DNA of 64,000 bases from NCBI GenBank assembly GCA_029213065.1, contig JARGPH010000003.1, positions 145,356 to 209,355 of the forward strand, in the 5' to 3' direction. The translations under genes were made by a program, and so were the position numbers. The notes beneath the pieces were generated by a model that was not told where the DNA came from, did no database searches, and saw nothing but the letters and a program-made list of their open reading frames with translations. How positions within the stretch are numbered: position 1 is the stretch's first letter; each line of letters opens with the position of its first letter. The DNA comes from Verrucomicrobiales bacterium. Lineage in GTDB: Bacteria > Verrucomicrobiota > Verrucomicrobiia > Verrucomicrobiales > DEV007. Shown piece after piece: positions 17,747 to 26,853 of this stretch.

Positions 17747-18863
17747 TTCGCCGGATTCAGTTCGTGAGAAGCGGCCTATTGGCAAATGGGGAAAGAGTCG
17801 GGTCAATCCCGGGACTCGCAAGCGTATCCGCCTGGTCGCGGGAGAGAGCTTTACCGGTATTAATGTTAGTATGCCGTTGATGGTGTGGCGGGGCAAGGAG
17901 GACGGTCCCGTTCTCGGCATCACCGCGGCGATTCATGGTGACGAGATCAACGGCACCGGCGCGATCAGGCGGCTGATTCAGGATGCCCCCTTCAAACTGA
18001 AGCGAGGTGCTCTCATTCTCGTTCCGGTGGTGAACGTGATGGGGTTTGAGCGTCACAGTCGTTACACTCCGGATCGTCGCGACTTGAATCGTACCTTCCC
18101 CGGAAGCAGCAAGGGAAGCCTCACTGGAAGGCTTGCCAATCTCATTCATGAAGAGGTGGTCGGTCGTTGCGACTACCTTCTCGATTTGCACACCGCTGCG
18201 GTGCGGCGCACAAACTTTCCCAACGTGAGAGCCGATTTGGATGATCCCGGTTGCGTTCTCTTAGCGGAAAGTTTCGGCGCCGAAATCATCGTTGATAGCG
18301 AGGGGCCCGACGGTTCCCTGAGACGCGAGGCTTGCAAAGCGGGATGTCCCACCGTGATTCTCGAGGCGGGGGAAGTATGGAAGGTGGAGCCTTCTGTTCA
18401 GGAGATGACGATGCGGGGGATCATTCGGGTTCTCTCGAAGCTGGAGATGATCAGTCTGAAGAAATCGGAGGAGATCGAACCGAGACCGCATCAGATGGTT
18501 GTGAGCCGTTCGAGTTGGGTTCGTGCCGGCGTGGGAGGCTTTCTTCAGTTTCACGTCGCTCCGGGGGAGACCGTGCAAAAAGATCAACCGCTCGCCACCA
18601 ATACCGGATTGTTGGGCAAAACGCTGGAAACAATCGTGAGCCCCTTTCAGGGAATCATTCTCGGCATGACAACGATGCCTGCGGTTTCGCCGGGGGATCC
18701 GATCGTCCACGTCGCAAGGCCTCAGTCGAGAAAGGAATTTCGTTCGCTCGAACGAAGCGTCGAGGGAATGGAAGACGATGCCCTTGAGAACCAGTTGCGC
18801 GATCATCTCGCCACGAATATCACGGTGGAAGATCATCAGATGCTTGACGAGCTTCTCGATTAA
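17739..18863 (+). CDS. Succinylglutamate desuccinylase/aspartoacylase-family hydrolase
   Basis: 374-residue M14-like zinc hydrolase. The Zn-binding HGDEING is near residue 66, NRTFPG with substrate-binding Arg near residue 116, LDLHTA with the second Zn His, and VILEAGE with the catalytic Glu near residue 210. The C-terminal roughly 100 residues form a beta-rich barrel with a GGFLQFHVAPGETVQKDQPL segment, as in other AstE/AspA relatives. The start overlaps rimK by 8 bases, so the ligase and hydrolase are translationally coupled. Opposing activities on an amino-acyl or glutamyl modification are an inference from this pairing. Confidence 0.85.
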   Translation: MSDSPDSVREKRPIGKWGKSRVNPGTRKRIRLVAGESFTGINVSMPLMVWRGKEDGPVLGITAAIHGDEINGTGAIRRLIQDAPFKLKRGALILVPVVNVMGFERHSRYTPDRRDLNRTFPGSSKGSLTGRLANLIHEEVVGRCDYLLDLHTAAVRRTNFPNVRADLDDPGCVLLAESFGAEIIVDSEGPDGSLRREACKAGCPTVILEAGEVWKVEPSVQEMTMRGIIRVLSKLEMISLKKSEEIEPRPHQMVVSRSSWVRAGVGGFLQFHVAPGETVQKDQPLATNTGLLGKTLETIVSPFQGIILGMTTMPAVSPGDPIVHVARPQSRKEFRSLERSVEGMEDDALENQLRDHLATNITVEDHQMLDELLD

Positions 18864-19198
18864 AGAAGGTGAGGGGCCCTCGAGCCCTTCATCCCATTGT
18901 CTACCTCTGAGAGCCCACTGTTCCGCAGGGAGACGAGATCGATTTGAAAACTCAGACCTCCGGGGGCATTTCCGGATCTCCCGAAGATGCGTCTCCGGAT
19001 CGATTTTTATGGAATTTTCAGTGGGGGTGGTAAGGCAGTTTAGAAAAGGTGCCTTCTGGTTTTTTGAGGGCTTTTTTTATTAAGTAGCGCATGGTGGCTC
19101 GAGCTGTGGCAGTGCACCGGCCTTGCAGAGACGGATTCGTTCCTTTCGAGTTCAAATTTTAACTGCAAAAAGTCGTTCGAACTCTCGTTGACGTATCT
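18864..19198. other. Intergenic region between the two men blocks
   Basis: 335 bases with no plausible ORF or RNA gene. It contains a likely rho-independent terminator at 19051-19078 (listed separately), so the menB-menA-menC-menE block probably has its own promoter between there and 19199. I could not pick a convincing -35/-10 pair. Several TCCGGA/GGATCGATTT fragments recur at 18940-19005 without forming a clean stem. Confidence 0.5.
19051..19078 (+). terminator. Rho-independent terminator after the rimK block
   Basis: GCCTTC (19051-19056) pairs with GAGGGC (19066-19071), including one G-T pair, with a 9-base T-rich loop, and is followed by seven T residues (19072-19078). It lies about 190 bases downstream of the aspartoacylase-family gene. 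Confidence 0.6.
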
Positions 19199-20044
19199 AT
19201 GGATAAGGAACAACCTCTTAGCTCTATGACTTGGATTTCTGCGCACGAATTTGAAGACCTTCGTTACGAGAAAACGGAGGATGGACAGATCGCTAAAATT
19301 ACGATCAACCGCCCTGAAGTGAGGAACGCTTTTCGTCCTCAAACGGTGAGGGAAATGCTCGTGGCTTTCGATCTCGCTCACGAGGATCCCGATGTGGGCG
19401 TGATCATTCTCACGGGGGAGGGCGACCTTGCCTTTTGCTCAGGCGGAGATCAAAAAGTGCGTGGTCACGCCGGTTACGTGGGGGAGGACGGAGTGCCCCG
19501 TCTCAATATTCTCGATGTGCAGAAAAAGATCCGAGGCCTGCCCAAGCCGGTTGTGGCGATGGTTGCCGGTTACGCGATTGGCGGCGGTCATGTTCTCCAC
19601 ATCGTCTGTGATCTTACGATTGCAGCGGACAATGCAAAGTTTGGTCAGACCGGTCCAAAAGTGGGATCCTTCGACGGAGGACTTGGTTCCAGCTATCTCG
19701 CCCGCATTGTCGGCCAGAAGAAAGCCCGTGAGATCTGGTTTCTTTGCCGTCAATATGATGCTCAGCAAGCTCTCGATATGGGGCTGGTCAATACGGTTGT
19801 TCCCCTCGATCAGCTCGAAGCGGAAACGATCCAGTGGTGCCGCGAGATGCTCGACCATTCACCGCTCGCGCTCCGCTGTCTCAAGACGGCTCTGAACGCA
19901 GATTGTGATGGCCAGATGGGGCTGCTCGATCTCGCAGGCAATGCGACCCTGCTCTATTACATGAGCGAGGAGGCGAAGGAAGGGAAGAATGCTTTTGTTG
20001 AAAAACGGAAACCGGACTTCTCGAAATTTCCCCGCGTTCCCTAG
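19199..20044 (+). CDS. menB: 1,4-dihydroxy-2-naphthoyl-CoA synthase
   Basis: Crotonase-fold enzyme that closes the second ring of the naphthoquinone. 281 residues, very close to E. coli MenB by eye: [35 protein letters not shown] oxyanion region, [14 protein letters not shown] and [12 protein letters not shown] are all present. The ATG at 19226 (residue 10) is an alternative start; neither start has a clear Shine-Dalgarno. First gene of the second men block, 12 bases before menA. Confidence 0.96.
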   Translation: MDKEQPLSSMTWISAHEFEDLRYEKTEDGQIAKITINRPEVRNAFRPQTVREMLVAFDLAHEDPDVGVIILTGEGDLAFCSGGDQKVRGHAGYVGEDGVPRLNILDVQKKIRGLPKPVVAMVAGYAIGGGHVLHIVCDLTIAADNAKFGQTGPKVGSFDGGLGSSYLARIVGQKKAREIWFLCRQYDAQQALDMGLVNTVVPLDQLEAETIQWCREMLDHSPLALRCLKTALNADCDGQMGLLDLAGNATLLYYMSEEAKEGKNAFVEKRKPDFSKFPRVP

Positions 20045-20056
20045 CTTTCCGCTGCG

Positions 20057-20950
20057 ATGAAATCCTGGTTTCAGGCGGCACGACCGAAGACGCTTCCCGC
20101 TGCGGTGGTGCCTGTGTTAGTCGGTTCGGTGCCGGTGTTGTGGGACGGAGATCCGGAGACGGGCTCGTGGGCTCTCTTTCGCTTCACCGTATTCAGCTGC
20201 ATCTGGATTCAGATTGCGACGAATCTGTTCAACGACGCGATTGATCACAGCAAAGGAGCCGATACGGAAAAGCGAACCGGACCGAAGCGGGTCTCGGCCT
20301 CGGGGATGCTTTCTCCGAAGCTCGTCATGATCGGCGGGGTGATTTGTTGCTGTATTGCAGCGCTTTTCTCGATTCCTCTGGTGATGGAACGCGGCCCGAT
20401 CATTCTCGTGATCGGCCTGGTCTCGCTGTTCCTCGCCTACGGTTATACAGGGGGACCTTTCCCGCTCGCCTACCGGGGGATGGGTGAAATTTTTGTGATT
20501 CTCTTTTTCGGTCTCGTTGCGGTGCAGGGTGCCTACTTTGTGCAGACGGGAGAGCTTGGAGGAAAGGAAATCTGGACCCTGGGCTGGCAGTGCGGACTTT
20601 ATTCGAGCGTTCTCATTGCGATCAATAATCTGCGGGATCTCGATGAGGACAGGGAAACCGGGAAACGGACTCTCGCGGTTCGTTTCGGGAAGAATTTTGC
20701 CCGTTGGGAGATCGCCGTTTTTTGTATCGTTCCCGCGTTTCTCTGGGCGGTTCATCTCGATGTCCGCGACGGGAAAGATTTGTTATACTACCTCGTGGTT
20801 CTCACTTCCTTTTTGTTCAGCGGGATTATTTGTCGGGGCATTTTCCGAAACCTCCCCGGCGCGGTTCTGAACGGGTTCCTCGGACTCGCCGCCATGCAGC
20901 TTGTCGTCTTCGGCCTCCTCGTGATGTGGCATTTCCGCACCTTGTCATAG
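20057..20950 (+). CDS. menA: 1,4-dihydroxy-2-naphthoate polyprenyltransferase
   Basis: UbiA-family membrane prenyltransferase that attaches the isoprenoid tail to DHNA. 297 residues with about nine helices. The RPKTLPAA start and the first Asp-rich motif NLFNDAIDHSKGAD (NxxxDxxxD) mark the MenA branch, and the second motif is NNLRDLDEDRETGKRT. The stop codon shares its last base with the GTG start of menC. Confidence 0.94.
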   Translation: MKSWFQAARPKTLPAAVVPVLVGSVPVLWDGDPETGSWALFRFTVFSCIWIQIATNLFNDAIDHSKGADTEKRTGPKRVSASGMLSPKLVMIGGVICCCIAALFSIPLVMERGPIILVIGLVSLFLAYGYTGGPFPLAYRGMGEIFVILFFGLVAVQGAYFVQTGELGGKEIWTLGWQCGLYSSVLIAINNLRDLDEDRETGKRTLAVRFGKNFARWEIAVFCIVPAFLWAVHLDVRDGKDLLYYLVVLTSFLFSGIICRGIFRNLPGAVLNGFLGLAAMQLVVFGLLVMWHFRTLS

Positions 20951-21867
20951 TGAAAGCTCCTATTTACATCTCGCGCTATACCTTGGCGTCGGCTCAGTCG
21001 CTGAATTCGCGAAGCGGACGTCGTGAGCACGAGGGCGCACTGATTCGGACAAGGGACGGCTACGGCTGTATTCATCCATGGCCGGAGCTGGGCGATGCGC
21101 CGCTCGAAACGCAATTGGAGCGACTGACATACGGCGGCTCAACGCCTCTCGTGGATGCCGCCCTCGAATGTGCTGAAATCGACGGGGTTTACCGAAGAGA
21201 GGGGCTTTCGATGTATGAGGATGAAATTCCGCCCAGTCACTGGCTGGTGATGGGGGGCGATGATCCCGAGGCGGCGAAGGAGCAGGGGTTTCGTATCGCG
21301 AAGATCAAAGGTTCGCCGGATCTCGATGCGGTTCGCAAGACAATGCGGCATTGGATGGATGCCGGGTTTCGAGTGAATCTTGATTTCAATGAGTCGCTAC
21401 GGCCCGGCGGTTTCCTGGCCTTCTGGAATTCGCTCGAAGATTTTGAACAGGAGGCGATTCTCATGGTCGAGGATCCTGAGGAGTGGACCGAAGACGGCTG
21501 GACGGATCTCCGGGAAAGTGAAATCCCCGTCGCGGTGGATCGGGATCTCGTGGCCCGCTATCGTCTCGGCGATATCTATGTGATGAAGCCGGCCTACCTT
21601 TCGGATTTCCCCAACTACCAATCGCGCTTCGCGGTGACCTCCTACATGGATCATGCGATCGGGCAGATGTTTGCCGGTATGGTCGCGTCACATCATACCA
21701 ATGATGAAAAGCTCGTGTCGTGCGGTTTGCTGACTCATCGCTGCTTTGAAAAGGATGAGTTTTTTGAGAGAATTCAAACCGACGGGCCGCGCCTCCTTCC
21801 GGTCGAGGGAACCGGTTTGGGATTTGATGACTTGTTAGAAAAACTGCCTTGGAAACGAATCAACTAA
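20950..21867 (+). CDS. menC: o-succinylbenzoate synthase
   Basis: Enolase-superfamily dehydratase that turns SHCHC into o-succinylbenzoate. The start is GTG at 20950, overlapping the menA stop by one base (TAGTG). The longer open frame back to 20704 lies inside menA and is rejected. 305 residues. Catalytic marks are KIKGS (acid/base Lys), NLDFNES (first metal ligand), VEDPEEW (second), AVDRD (third) and MKPAY (second Lys). It overlaps menE by 19 bases. Confidence 0.93.
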   Translation: MKAPIYISRYTLASAQSLNSRSGRREHEGALIRTRDGYGCIHPWPELGDAPLETQLERLTYGGSTPLVDAALECAEIDGVYRREGLSMYEDEIPPSHWLVMGGDDPEAAKEQGFRIAKIKGSPDLDAVRKTMRHWMDAGFRVNLDFNESLRPGGFLAFWNSLEDFEQEAILMVEDPEEWTEDGWTDLRESEIPVAVDRDLVARYRLGDIYVMKPAYLSDFPNYQSRFAVTSYMDHAIGQMFAGMVASHHTNDEKLVSCGLLTHRCFEKDEFFERIQTDGPRLLPVEGTGLGFDDLLEKLPWKRIN

Positions 21868-22958
21868 GCACTGCTGAATACTGGAATTCGGAGGGGATCG
21901 ATGTGCGACTCAATCCGAAGCTGAGCTATGATTCAAGTGGACTGGAGACTTTTCTATCGGAGGAGGAGGGGATTCGCTCGGCAGTGGTTGTCGCTACGTC
22001 AGGCTCGAGTGGGGAGGTGAAGTTTGTTGTTTTGAAAAAATCCGCCCTGCTGGCTTCTGCCGCAATGGTGAACGAGTGGTGTGATGTGACGGATGCAGAT
22101 GTCTGGTGGGGCGGACTTTCAACGTTTCACGTCGGTGGATTGGGGATCTTCGCGAGGGCGGTGCTTTCCGGAAGTCGTGTCGTCGTCCCGGAGTCAAGGG
22201 AATGGAACCGAGGCGCTGGCTACGCAGAGTCGCTTGAGAAATCAGGTGTGACCCTGACTTCGTTGACACCGGTGCATCTGCACGATCTCGTCGTTTCCGG
22301 AACGCGGAGTCCGGCAGGTTTGAGAGGACTCTTTCTCGGCGGAGGGCGTATTACGGATCAACTCGCGGAGCGGGCCGTCGAACTCGGATGGCCTATATGG
22401 CCGACCTATGGGATGTCCGAGGCGGGATCTCAAATCGCGACGAGTGTGGAGGGGAATCACGAATTGCTGCCGGTTCTACCTAATTGGGATGTCCGGGTTG
22501 GTGAGAAGGGCGGAGCACTTGAGATTCGCGGAGAGGCCCTCTTCAGTGGCTACGCGAGCAAGGTCGATGGGTGCTGGAGTTTTCAGGAATCCACCCAGGC
22601 TGACGGCTTTTTTGTCACTGGCGATGTCGTTGTGCTGGAAGAGAAGCAACTCCGGTTTCGTCATCGTGCCGATGATTTGGTGAAAGTGTTAGGTGAATTG
22701 GTTTCGCTTTCGAAAGTGGAAGCCGTTGCGAGAAACGGTGGGGCGGAAGTGATTGTGATTCCGCTTCCTGACGCGAGGCTCGAAACGCGACTCGTTGCCG
22801 CATTTGAGGGCGGTCCCGACGCAGCAGCCAATTGGTTGATACAAACCAATCAAAAGCTCTCCGGGATTGAACAGATCGCGGAGGTTCGTCCGGTGGTCGA
22901 ATTCCCCCGTACCGAAATTGGAAAGGTTGATCGCAAGGAACTCGCGTCGTTGTTTTGA
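21849..22958 (+). CDS. menE: o-succinylbenzoate-CoA ligase
   Basis: Acyl-adenylate-forming ligase that activates o-succinylbenzoate with CoA. 369 residues, short for the family (E. coli 451) because the N-terminal lobe is reduced. It has the P-loop TSGSSGEVK near residue 52, FLGGGRI, WPTYGMSEAGS, the ADP-forming hinge FFVTGDVV and RADDLVKVLGE, and the C-terminal catalytic Lys in TEIGKVDRK. The TTG start at 21849 is the first in-frame start and lies within menC. A GTG at codon 19 is the alternative. Confidence 0.9.
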   Translation: METNQLSTAEYWNSEGIDVRLNPKLSYDSSGLETFLSEEEGIRSAVVVATSGSSGEVKFVVLKKSALLASAAMVNEWCDVTDADVWWGGLSTFHVGGLGIFARAVLSGSRVVVPESREWNRGAGYAESLEKSGVTLTSLTPVHLHDLVVSGTRSPAGLRGLFLGGGRITDQLAERAVELGWPIWPTYGMSEAGSQIATSVEGNHELLPVLPNWDVRVGEKGGALEIRGEALFSGYASKVDGCWSFQESTQADGFFVTGDVVVLEEKQLRFRHRADDLVKVLGELVSLSKVEAVARNGGAEVIVIPLPDARLETRLVAAFEGGPDAAANWLIQTNQKLSGIEQIAEVRPVVEFPRTEIGKVDRKELASLF

Positions 22959-22962
22959 GGGA

Positions 22963-23136
22963 GGTTCGAAAAGGGTAGAGGAAGGAGAATTCCTTCCCGT
23001 CAATAGGCGTCGGGCGGTTGGGCAGCGCATTTGGAATGAGTTTCATTCCTCTGCGGTGTCGATTGAGTGCGGTTCGGGAAGGGAGTAGAGGAAGGAGGGT
23101 TCCTTCCCTCTGTAGGCTGCGGGAAGTTTGGAAGCG
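22963..23136. repeat. Pair of related hairpin-bearing repeats between menE and the PHP gene
   Basis: Two imperfect copies of a roughly 65-base unit start at 22963 and 23071. Both begin GGTTCG and carry TAGAGGAAGGAG, then TTCCTTCCC, then TAGGC(G/T)GCGGG-like sequence, and end near (C/A)AGCGC. Each holds a 7-bp hairpin, GGAAGGA/TCCTTCC (22980-22997 and 23090-23107). A third hairpin, GGAATGA/TCATTCC (23033-23049), lies between them. They sit between convergent stops and may act as terminators. Two copies with divergent sequence are not a CRISPR. Confidence 0.7.
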
Positions 23137-23144
23137 CCCCCAAA

Positions 23145-24383
23145 TCACTGCGCTTCCCAGCCCACTGCCTGCGTCCAGGCCTGCTGCATTTGACCTTCGA
23201 AGGATGGGTTCACGTGCTTGCGACTCGAAGTCACGGTGGCGCGGAGGTAGAGCGCATCATCGGGCATCGTAAAGCTGGCAGTGTTGCCTTTCACGGTCGC
23301 GAAGACTTCGCCGATTCCGGTTTCCGCGGCGGCGGCGTCGTAGTTGTCACGGGTTCCGATGAATTCAGTGGTGTATTCGACGCCTTCGGCAGGCGTGATT
23401 TCCAAGGTCAGTTCGCGGGATGTTTGATCAAAGCTGATTCGGTCGAGGGTGACCCCGCTGCTGGAATAGAACTCACCTTTTTCCATCGCGATGACGATTT
23501 CATCTCCGTCGAGCGCGTCGGCTCCGACCATGATCCAGCCTCGCCCGGGAGAAACGTCCCCGCCGTGGTAGGTGTGTGAGTCGTCGGTCGCGACAGCTTT
23601 GAGCGGAGCCGCTTTCATCTCCGCGATACGAATCGTGTTCGCGATATCCCAGATTTTCTCGTCTCCGGGACGTGTCTCGTCGCCGAGGTGATTGATGCCG
23701 GGGTGTCCGTTGTAGACTTCGAAATAGTCTCCCTCGGCGACGGCTGCAAGATCCTCCGCCGTGAGTGCCCACTGAAAGTTGGGATGATTGAGATGGGCGA
23801 GAATAGGTCGGCCCGTTTCTTTGGCGCGAGCTTTCACCGCTTTCATACTGCGTCGCATCACTTCTTGAGCTGTCTCTTTGTCCTCTTTTACTGCGGGGAT
23901 GACCTCCTCGATGTTAATCGCATTGATGTGAACCGGCTTTCCCGAGCCGGAGTTGGAAATTTCCTCGGCGGGAAGGAGGTAGAATTCCCCGGGTTTTCCG
24001 AGAGCCTCGTTGCACTGTTCGAGAGTCTTGAGAAGGATCCCTTTCTCTTCGCCCCGCGTTTCCCATTGAATCCAGTCTTTCCCAAAACGGGCTTCACACT
24101 TCGAGATTGCATCGCGTCCGATCGCACGCTGCTTCTTCTTGATCTGAGCGGCGGAAAGCCATTTTTCGCCCTCCTGAAGGACGTTGTGATCGCTCAGGGC
24201 GATGAAGTCGTATCCGTTCTCCTGATACCAGGCAATGATCATTTCGGGGAAATCATTACCATCGCTCCAGAGGCTGTGCGTGTGGGTGTTGCCCTTCAGC
24301 CAGGCCCGGGTGTCGTAATCCTGTGCATGGGTTAGAGATGCGGTAAGAAGCAGGGAGAGGGCGATGGCAGGGTTTCGTTTCAT
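23145..24383 (-). CDS. Secreted PHP-domain hydrolase (CehA/McbA-like)
   Basis: 412 residues with a signal peptide ending near THAQDYD. The PHP metal-binding start GNTHTHSLWSDGN and FIALSDHN are clear, as are later conserved His/Asp segments ILAHLNHPN and VATDDSHTYHGG. Such proteins hydrolyse phosphate or related esters with a metal cluster. The C-terminal roughly 100 residues are beta-rich. It follows the sulfatase by 21 bases in the same orientation, suggesting joint action on a sulfated or phosphorylated extracellular substrate (inference). Confidence 0.82.
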   Translation of the reverse strand: MKRNPAIALSLLLTASLTHAQDYDTRAWLKGNTHTHSLWSDGNDFPEMIIAWYQENGYDFIALSDHNVLQEGEKWLSAAQIKKKQRAIGRDAISKCEARFGKDWIQWETRGEEKGILLKTLEQCNEALGKPGEFYLLPAEEISNSGSGKPVHINAINIEEVIPAVKEDKETAQEVMRRSMKAVKARAKETGRPILAHLNHPNFQWALTAEDLAAVAEGDYFEVYNGHPGINHLGDETRPGDEKIWDIANTIRIAEMKAAPLKAVATDDSHTYHGGDVSPGRGWIMVGADALDGDEIVIAMEKGEFYSSSGVTLDRISFDQTSRELTLEITPAEGVEYTTEFIGTRDNYDAAAAETGIGEVFATVKGNTASFTMPDDALYLRATVTSSRKHVNPSFEGQMQQAWTQAVGWEAQ

Positions 24384-24404
24384 GGTGGGGTTTTCAGGTG
24401 GGGA

Positions 24405-25970
24405 TTAGTCTTCGAGCGTTTCTTTCTCGAAGTCACCGGGGTTCACCCAGCCGGCTCGGGTGGGCTGTCCGGTCGTGAAGCGCTCGTAGAAGTTGAGTGA
24501 ATCGGTCGAAATTTCGTAGTTGTCGAAAATGGACCCTTTGCCTTCAATGCGGGGATCCTCCTGCTCTTCGAGCGCCGCTGTCATTTGCCCTGAAAGCTGC
24601 TCCTTGAGTTCTTCGTGCGCTTTTGCCCCGGCGAGATTGTTGATGCAGTCAGGATCAACGTCGATCTGGTAGAGTTCCTCTTCGGGGAGCTTGCCAAAGT
24701 TCATTTTCCAGAAGGCGGTGTTGGAACCGTCACGCCGGGCGTCGAGAATCCAGGTCTTAGTCGGGCTTCCGTCGGTGTTGAGGTAGCCGGTGACAGGATC
24801 CCCCGCAGGCCAGCGATCTGTTTCGTAGTTGCGAAGGTAGAGCCACTTGTCGGTGACGATTCCGCGGACGGGGTAGCCCCAGTCATTCGGGCGGCCTGCG
24901 TCATGGCGCTCTTTTCCAATGAGGACATGGTCCCGGTCCGGCTCGACCTGTCCTTCTTTCTCAGAACGGAAAATCGGGACGAGGCTTTTTCCGGTCAAGG
25001 CAGCCATGGTCGAGTCCTCCGGCGACAATTCGGCGACCTCAAGGAAGGTTGGCGCGAAGTCGATAAAGCTCACGAAATCCTGAATCTCGCGGCCTGGATT
25101 TTTAATCCCTTTGGGCCACATCACCGCGAGAGGGAGGTGGTTGGAAAGGAGGTATTCGTTCCCTTTGACGCGGGGGAAGGGCATTCCGTTGTCCGAGGTC
25201 ACGAGGATGATGGTGTTGTCGAGCTGCCCCGCTTTTTCCAGCATCTCGATGATGCGAACGAGGTGGTTGTCGAAATGCTCAATCTCAAACGCGTAGTCGA
25301 GCATGTCGTTTCGGACCACGTCGTTGTCGGGCCAGAAACCGGGGACTCGATCGATATCGGTTAGGCTCTTGCCGCCTTTTTTGACTCCGGCCTCATATTC
25401 GTAGGCGCGGTGCGGTTCGGTGCCGCCATACCAGAAGGCCCAGGGTTTCCCTGACTCGCCGGCATCAGCGAGGAAGTCGCCGAAGTTGGCCGCGTAGTCA
25501 TTGTTTGAGATCATTTTGGCGGGAGGCGTCGCCTTGCGCTTGTTGTAGGGCTTGCCATTCATCTGTCTCGGCTTTCCATCGGCATCGAGGGCCTTTCCCG
25601 GTGCCCAGCCTTTACCTGTCATGCCCACAAAATAACCGGCTTTGCGGTCGAGCGCTTCAACGTAGGAAGTGAACTTAAGCGGGAAATAAGGCATGTGGTT
25701 GGCGGCCTCCTCCAGTTGCCAAGAGTTTCTGCCGGTAATGATGCAGGCACGGCTCGGGGCGCATTTGGCATTGGGAGTGAAAGCGTTGTGGAAAAGGAGA
25801 CCTTCGCGGGCGACGCGGTCGAAGCCCGGCGTTTTCACCCATTCCGTTCCGTAGGCACCGGCGTGGGGCCAGGATTGATCGTCGGAGATGGCGAAAAGGA
25901 TGTTGGGACGCTCGTCTGCGTTGAGGGTGAATACGCAGAGGAGACTGACAAGAACGAGGAGTGATTTCAT
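24405..25970 (-). CDS. Secreted type I sulfatase (Cys-type)
   Basis: 521 residues with a signal peptide (cleavage near LNADERPN). The formylglycine signature [12 protein letters not shown] lies near residues 70-82; its Cys would be oxidised by a sulfatase-maturating enzyme not found here. Metal ligands are visible in AISDDQSW and VTSDNGMPF. The overall layout ([27 protein letters not shown]) matches the S1 sulfatases abundant in Verrucomicrobia and Planctomycetes, near the heparan N-sulfatase-like subfamily. Substrate unknown; a sulfated polysaccharide is likely. Confidence 0.92.
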   Translation of the reverse strand: MKSLLVLVSLLCVFTLNADERPNILFAISDDQSWPHAGAYGTEWVKTPGFDRVAREGLLFHNAFTPNAKCAPSRACIITGRNSWQLEEAANHMPYFPLKFTSYVEALDRKAGYFVGMTGKGWAPGKALDADGKPRQMNGKPYNKRKATPPAKMISNNDYAANFGDFLADAGESGKPWAFWYGGTEPHRAYEYEAGVKKGGKSLTDIDRVPGFWPDNDVVRNDMLDYAFEIEHFDNHLVRIIEMLEKAGQLDNTIILVTSDNGMPFPRVKGNEYLLSNHLPLAVMWPKGIKNPGREIQDFVSFIDFAPTFLEVAELSPEDSTMAALTGKSLVPIFRSEKEGQVEPDRDHVLIGKERHDAGRPNDWGYPVRGIVTDKWLYLRNYETDRWPAGDPVTGYLNTDGSPTKTWILDARRDGSNTAFWKMNFGKLPEEELYQIDVDPDCINNLAGAKAHEELKEQLSGQMTAALEEQEDPRIEGKGSIFDNYEISTDSLNFYERFTTGQPTRAGWVNPGDFEKETLED

Positions 25971-25988
25971 GAGAGAGAAATTTCAGTA

Positions 25989-26813
25989 TTACTTGATCGT
26001 GATCGAGTCGGGATCGAAATCAACCGGCGGATATTTCATCTCAAGATTCTTCAAGGTCTTCGCAATGATGTCGGCGACGACGATATTCCGATACCATTTC
26101 CGGTCCGCCGGAATGACATACCAGGGCGCTGCCTCGGTGCTGGTTCTCTCGAAGACCTCGTTGTAGGCGGTCATGAACTTGGGCCAGAGCGCTCTGTCAT
26201 CGAGATCACCGAGATTAAACTTCCAGTTCTTGTCGGGTTCGTCGAGACGGGCTTGGAGTCTCTCCTTCTGCTCATCGTGAGAAATGTTGAGGAAGATCTT
26301 CACAATCGTGGTGCCTTCGTCGGCGAGCATTTGCTCGAAGTTGACGATGTGATCGTAGCGTTTCCGCCATCTCGATTCGGGAAAAATTTCGCGCACGCGG
26401 ACGGCGACGATGTCTTCGTAATGGCTGCGGTTGAAAATCACGGTTTCGCCATCTCCCGGTACTTCGCTGTGAACCCGCCAGAGGTAGTCGTGCGCGAGTT
26501 CCTTCGAGCTGGGGCGCTTGAAAGAGGCGACGCGGATTCCCTGGGGATCCATTGGATTGAAAACACTGCGAATCGTGCCGTCTTTTCCTCCCGTATCCAT
26601 CGCCTGAAAAATCACGAGGAGCCTATGCTTGCCCTCGGCGTAGAGGCGGGTCTGGAGTTCGTCGATTTCCTCTTCGAGCTTTGCGAAGAGCTTTTTGCCT
26701 TCTTTTTTGCTGACAGGAAAAAGAGAATCGTCGCGTGTCGGAAGCTCCTCCACAGAGACTTGTTTTCCATGAGGGATGCGAAAGGGATGATCGGAGAGAG
26801 AATGGCTGTTCAT
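25989..26813 (-). CDS. ppk2: Polyphosphate kinase 2 family protein
   Basis: 274 residues of the PPK2 family, which uses polyphosphate to phosphorylate nucleotides. Visible are the Walker A-type AMDTGGKDGT near residue 72, the conserved VASFKRPSSKELAHDYLWR, the FNRSHYEDI lid/Walker B block, FLNISHDEQKERLQAR and APWYVIPADRKWYRN. Class (AMP- or ADP-phosphorylating) cannot be assigned safely. First gene of a minus-strand run PPK2-sulfatase-PHP with gaps of about 20 bases. Confidence 0.92.
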   Translation of the reverse strand: MNSHSLSDHPFRIPHGKQVSVEELPTRDDSLFPVSKKEGKKLFAKLEEEIDELQTRLYAEGKHRLLVIFQAMDTGGKDGTIRSVFNPMDPQGIRVASFKRPSSKELAHDYLWRVHSEVPGDGETVIFNRSHYEDIVAVRVREIFPESRWRKRYDHIVNFEQMLADEGTTIVKIFLNISHDEQKERLQARLDEPDKNWKFNLGDLDDRALWPKFMTAYNEVFERTSTEAAPWYVIPADRKWYRNIVVADIIAKTLKNLEMKYPPVDFDPDSITIK

Positions 26814-26853
26814 CGCCCCAGTCTAAGCGTTTCCAAAAGACTTCGGCAAGTGC

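Noticed and set aside
20704-20949. Extended N-terminus for menC
   Set aside because: This part of the frame overlaps the conserved menA coding region and adds residues without homology; the GTG at 20950 fits the start of MenC.
22963-23136. Possible CRISPR array
   Set aside because: Only two diverged units, no regular spacers and no cas genes nearby.
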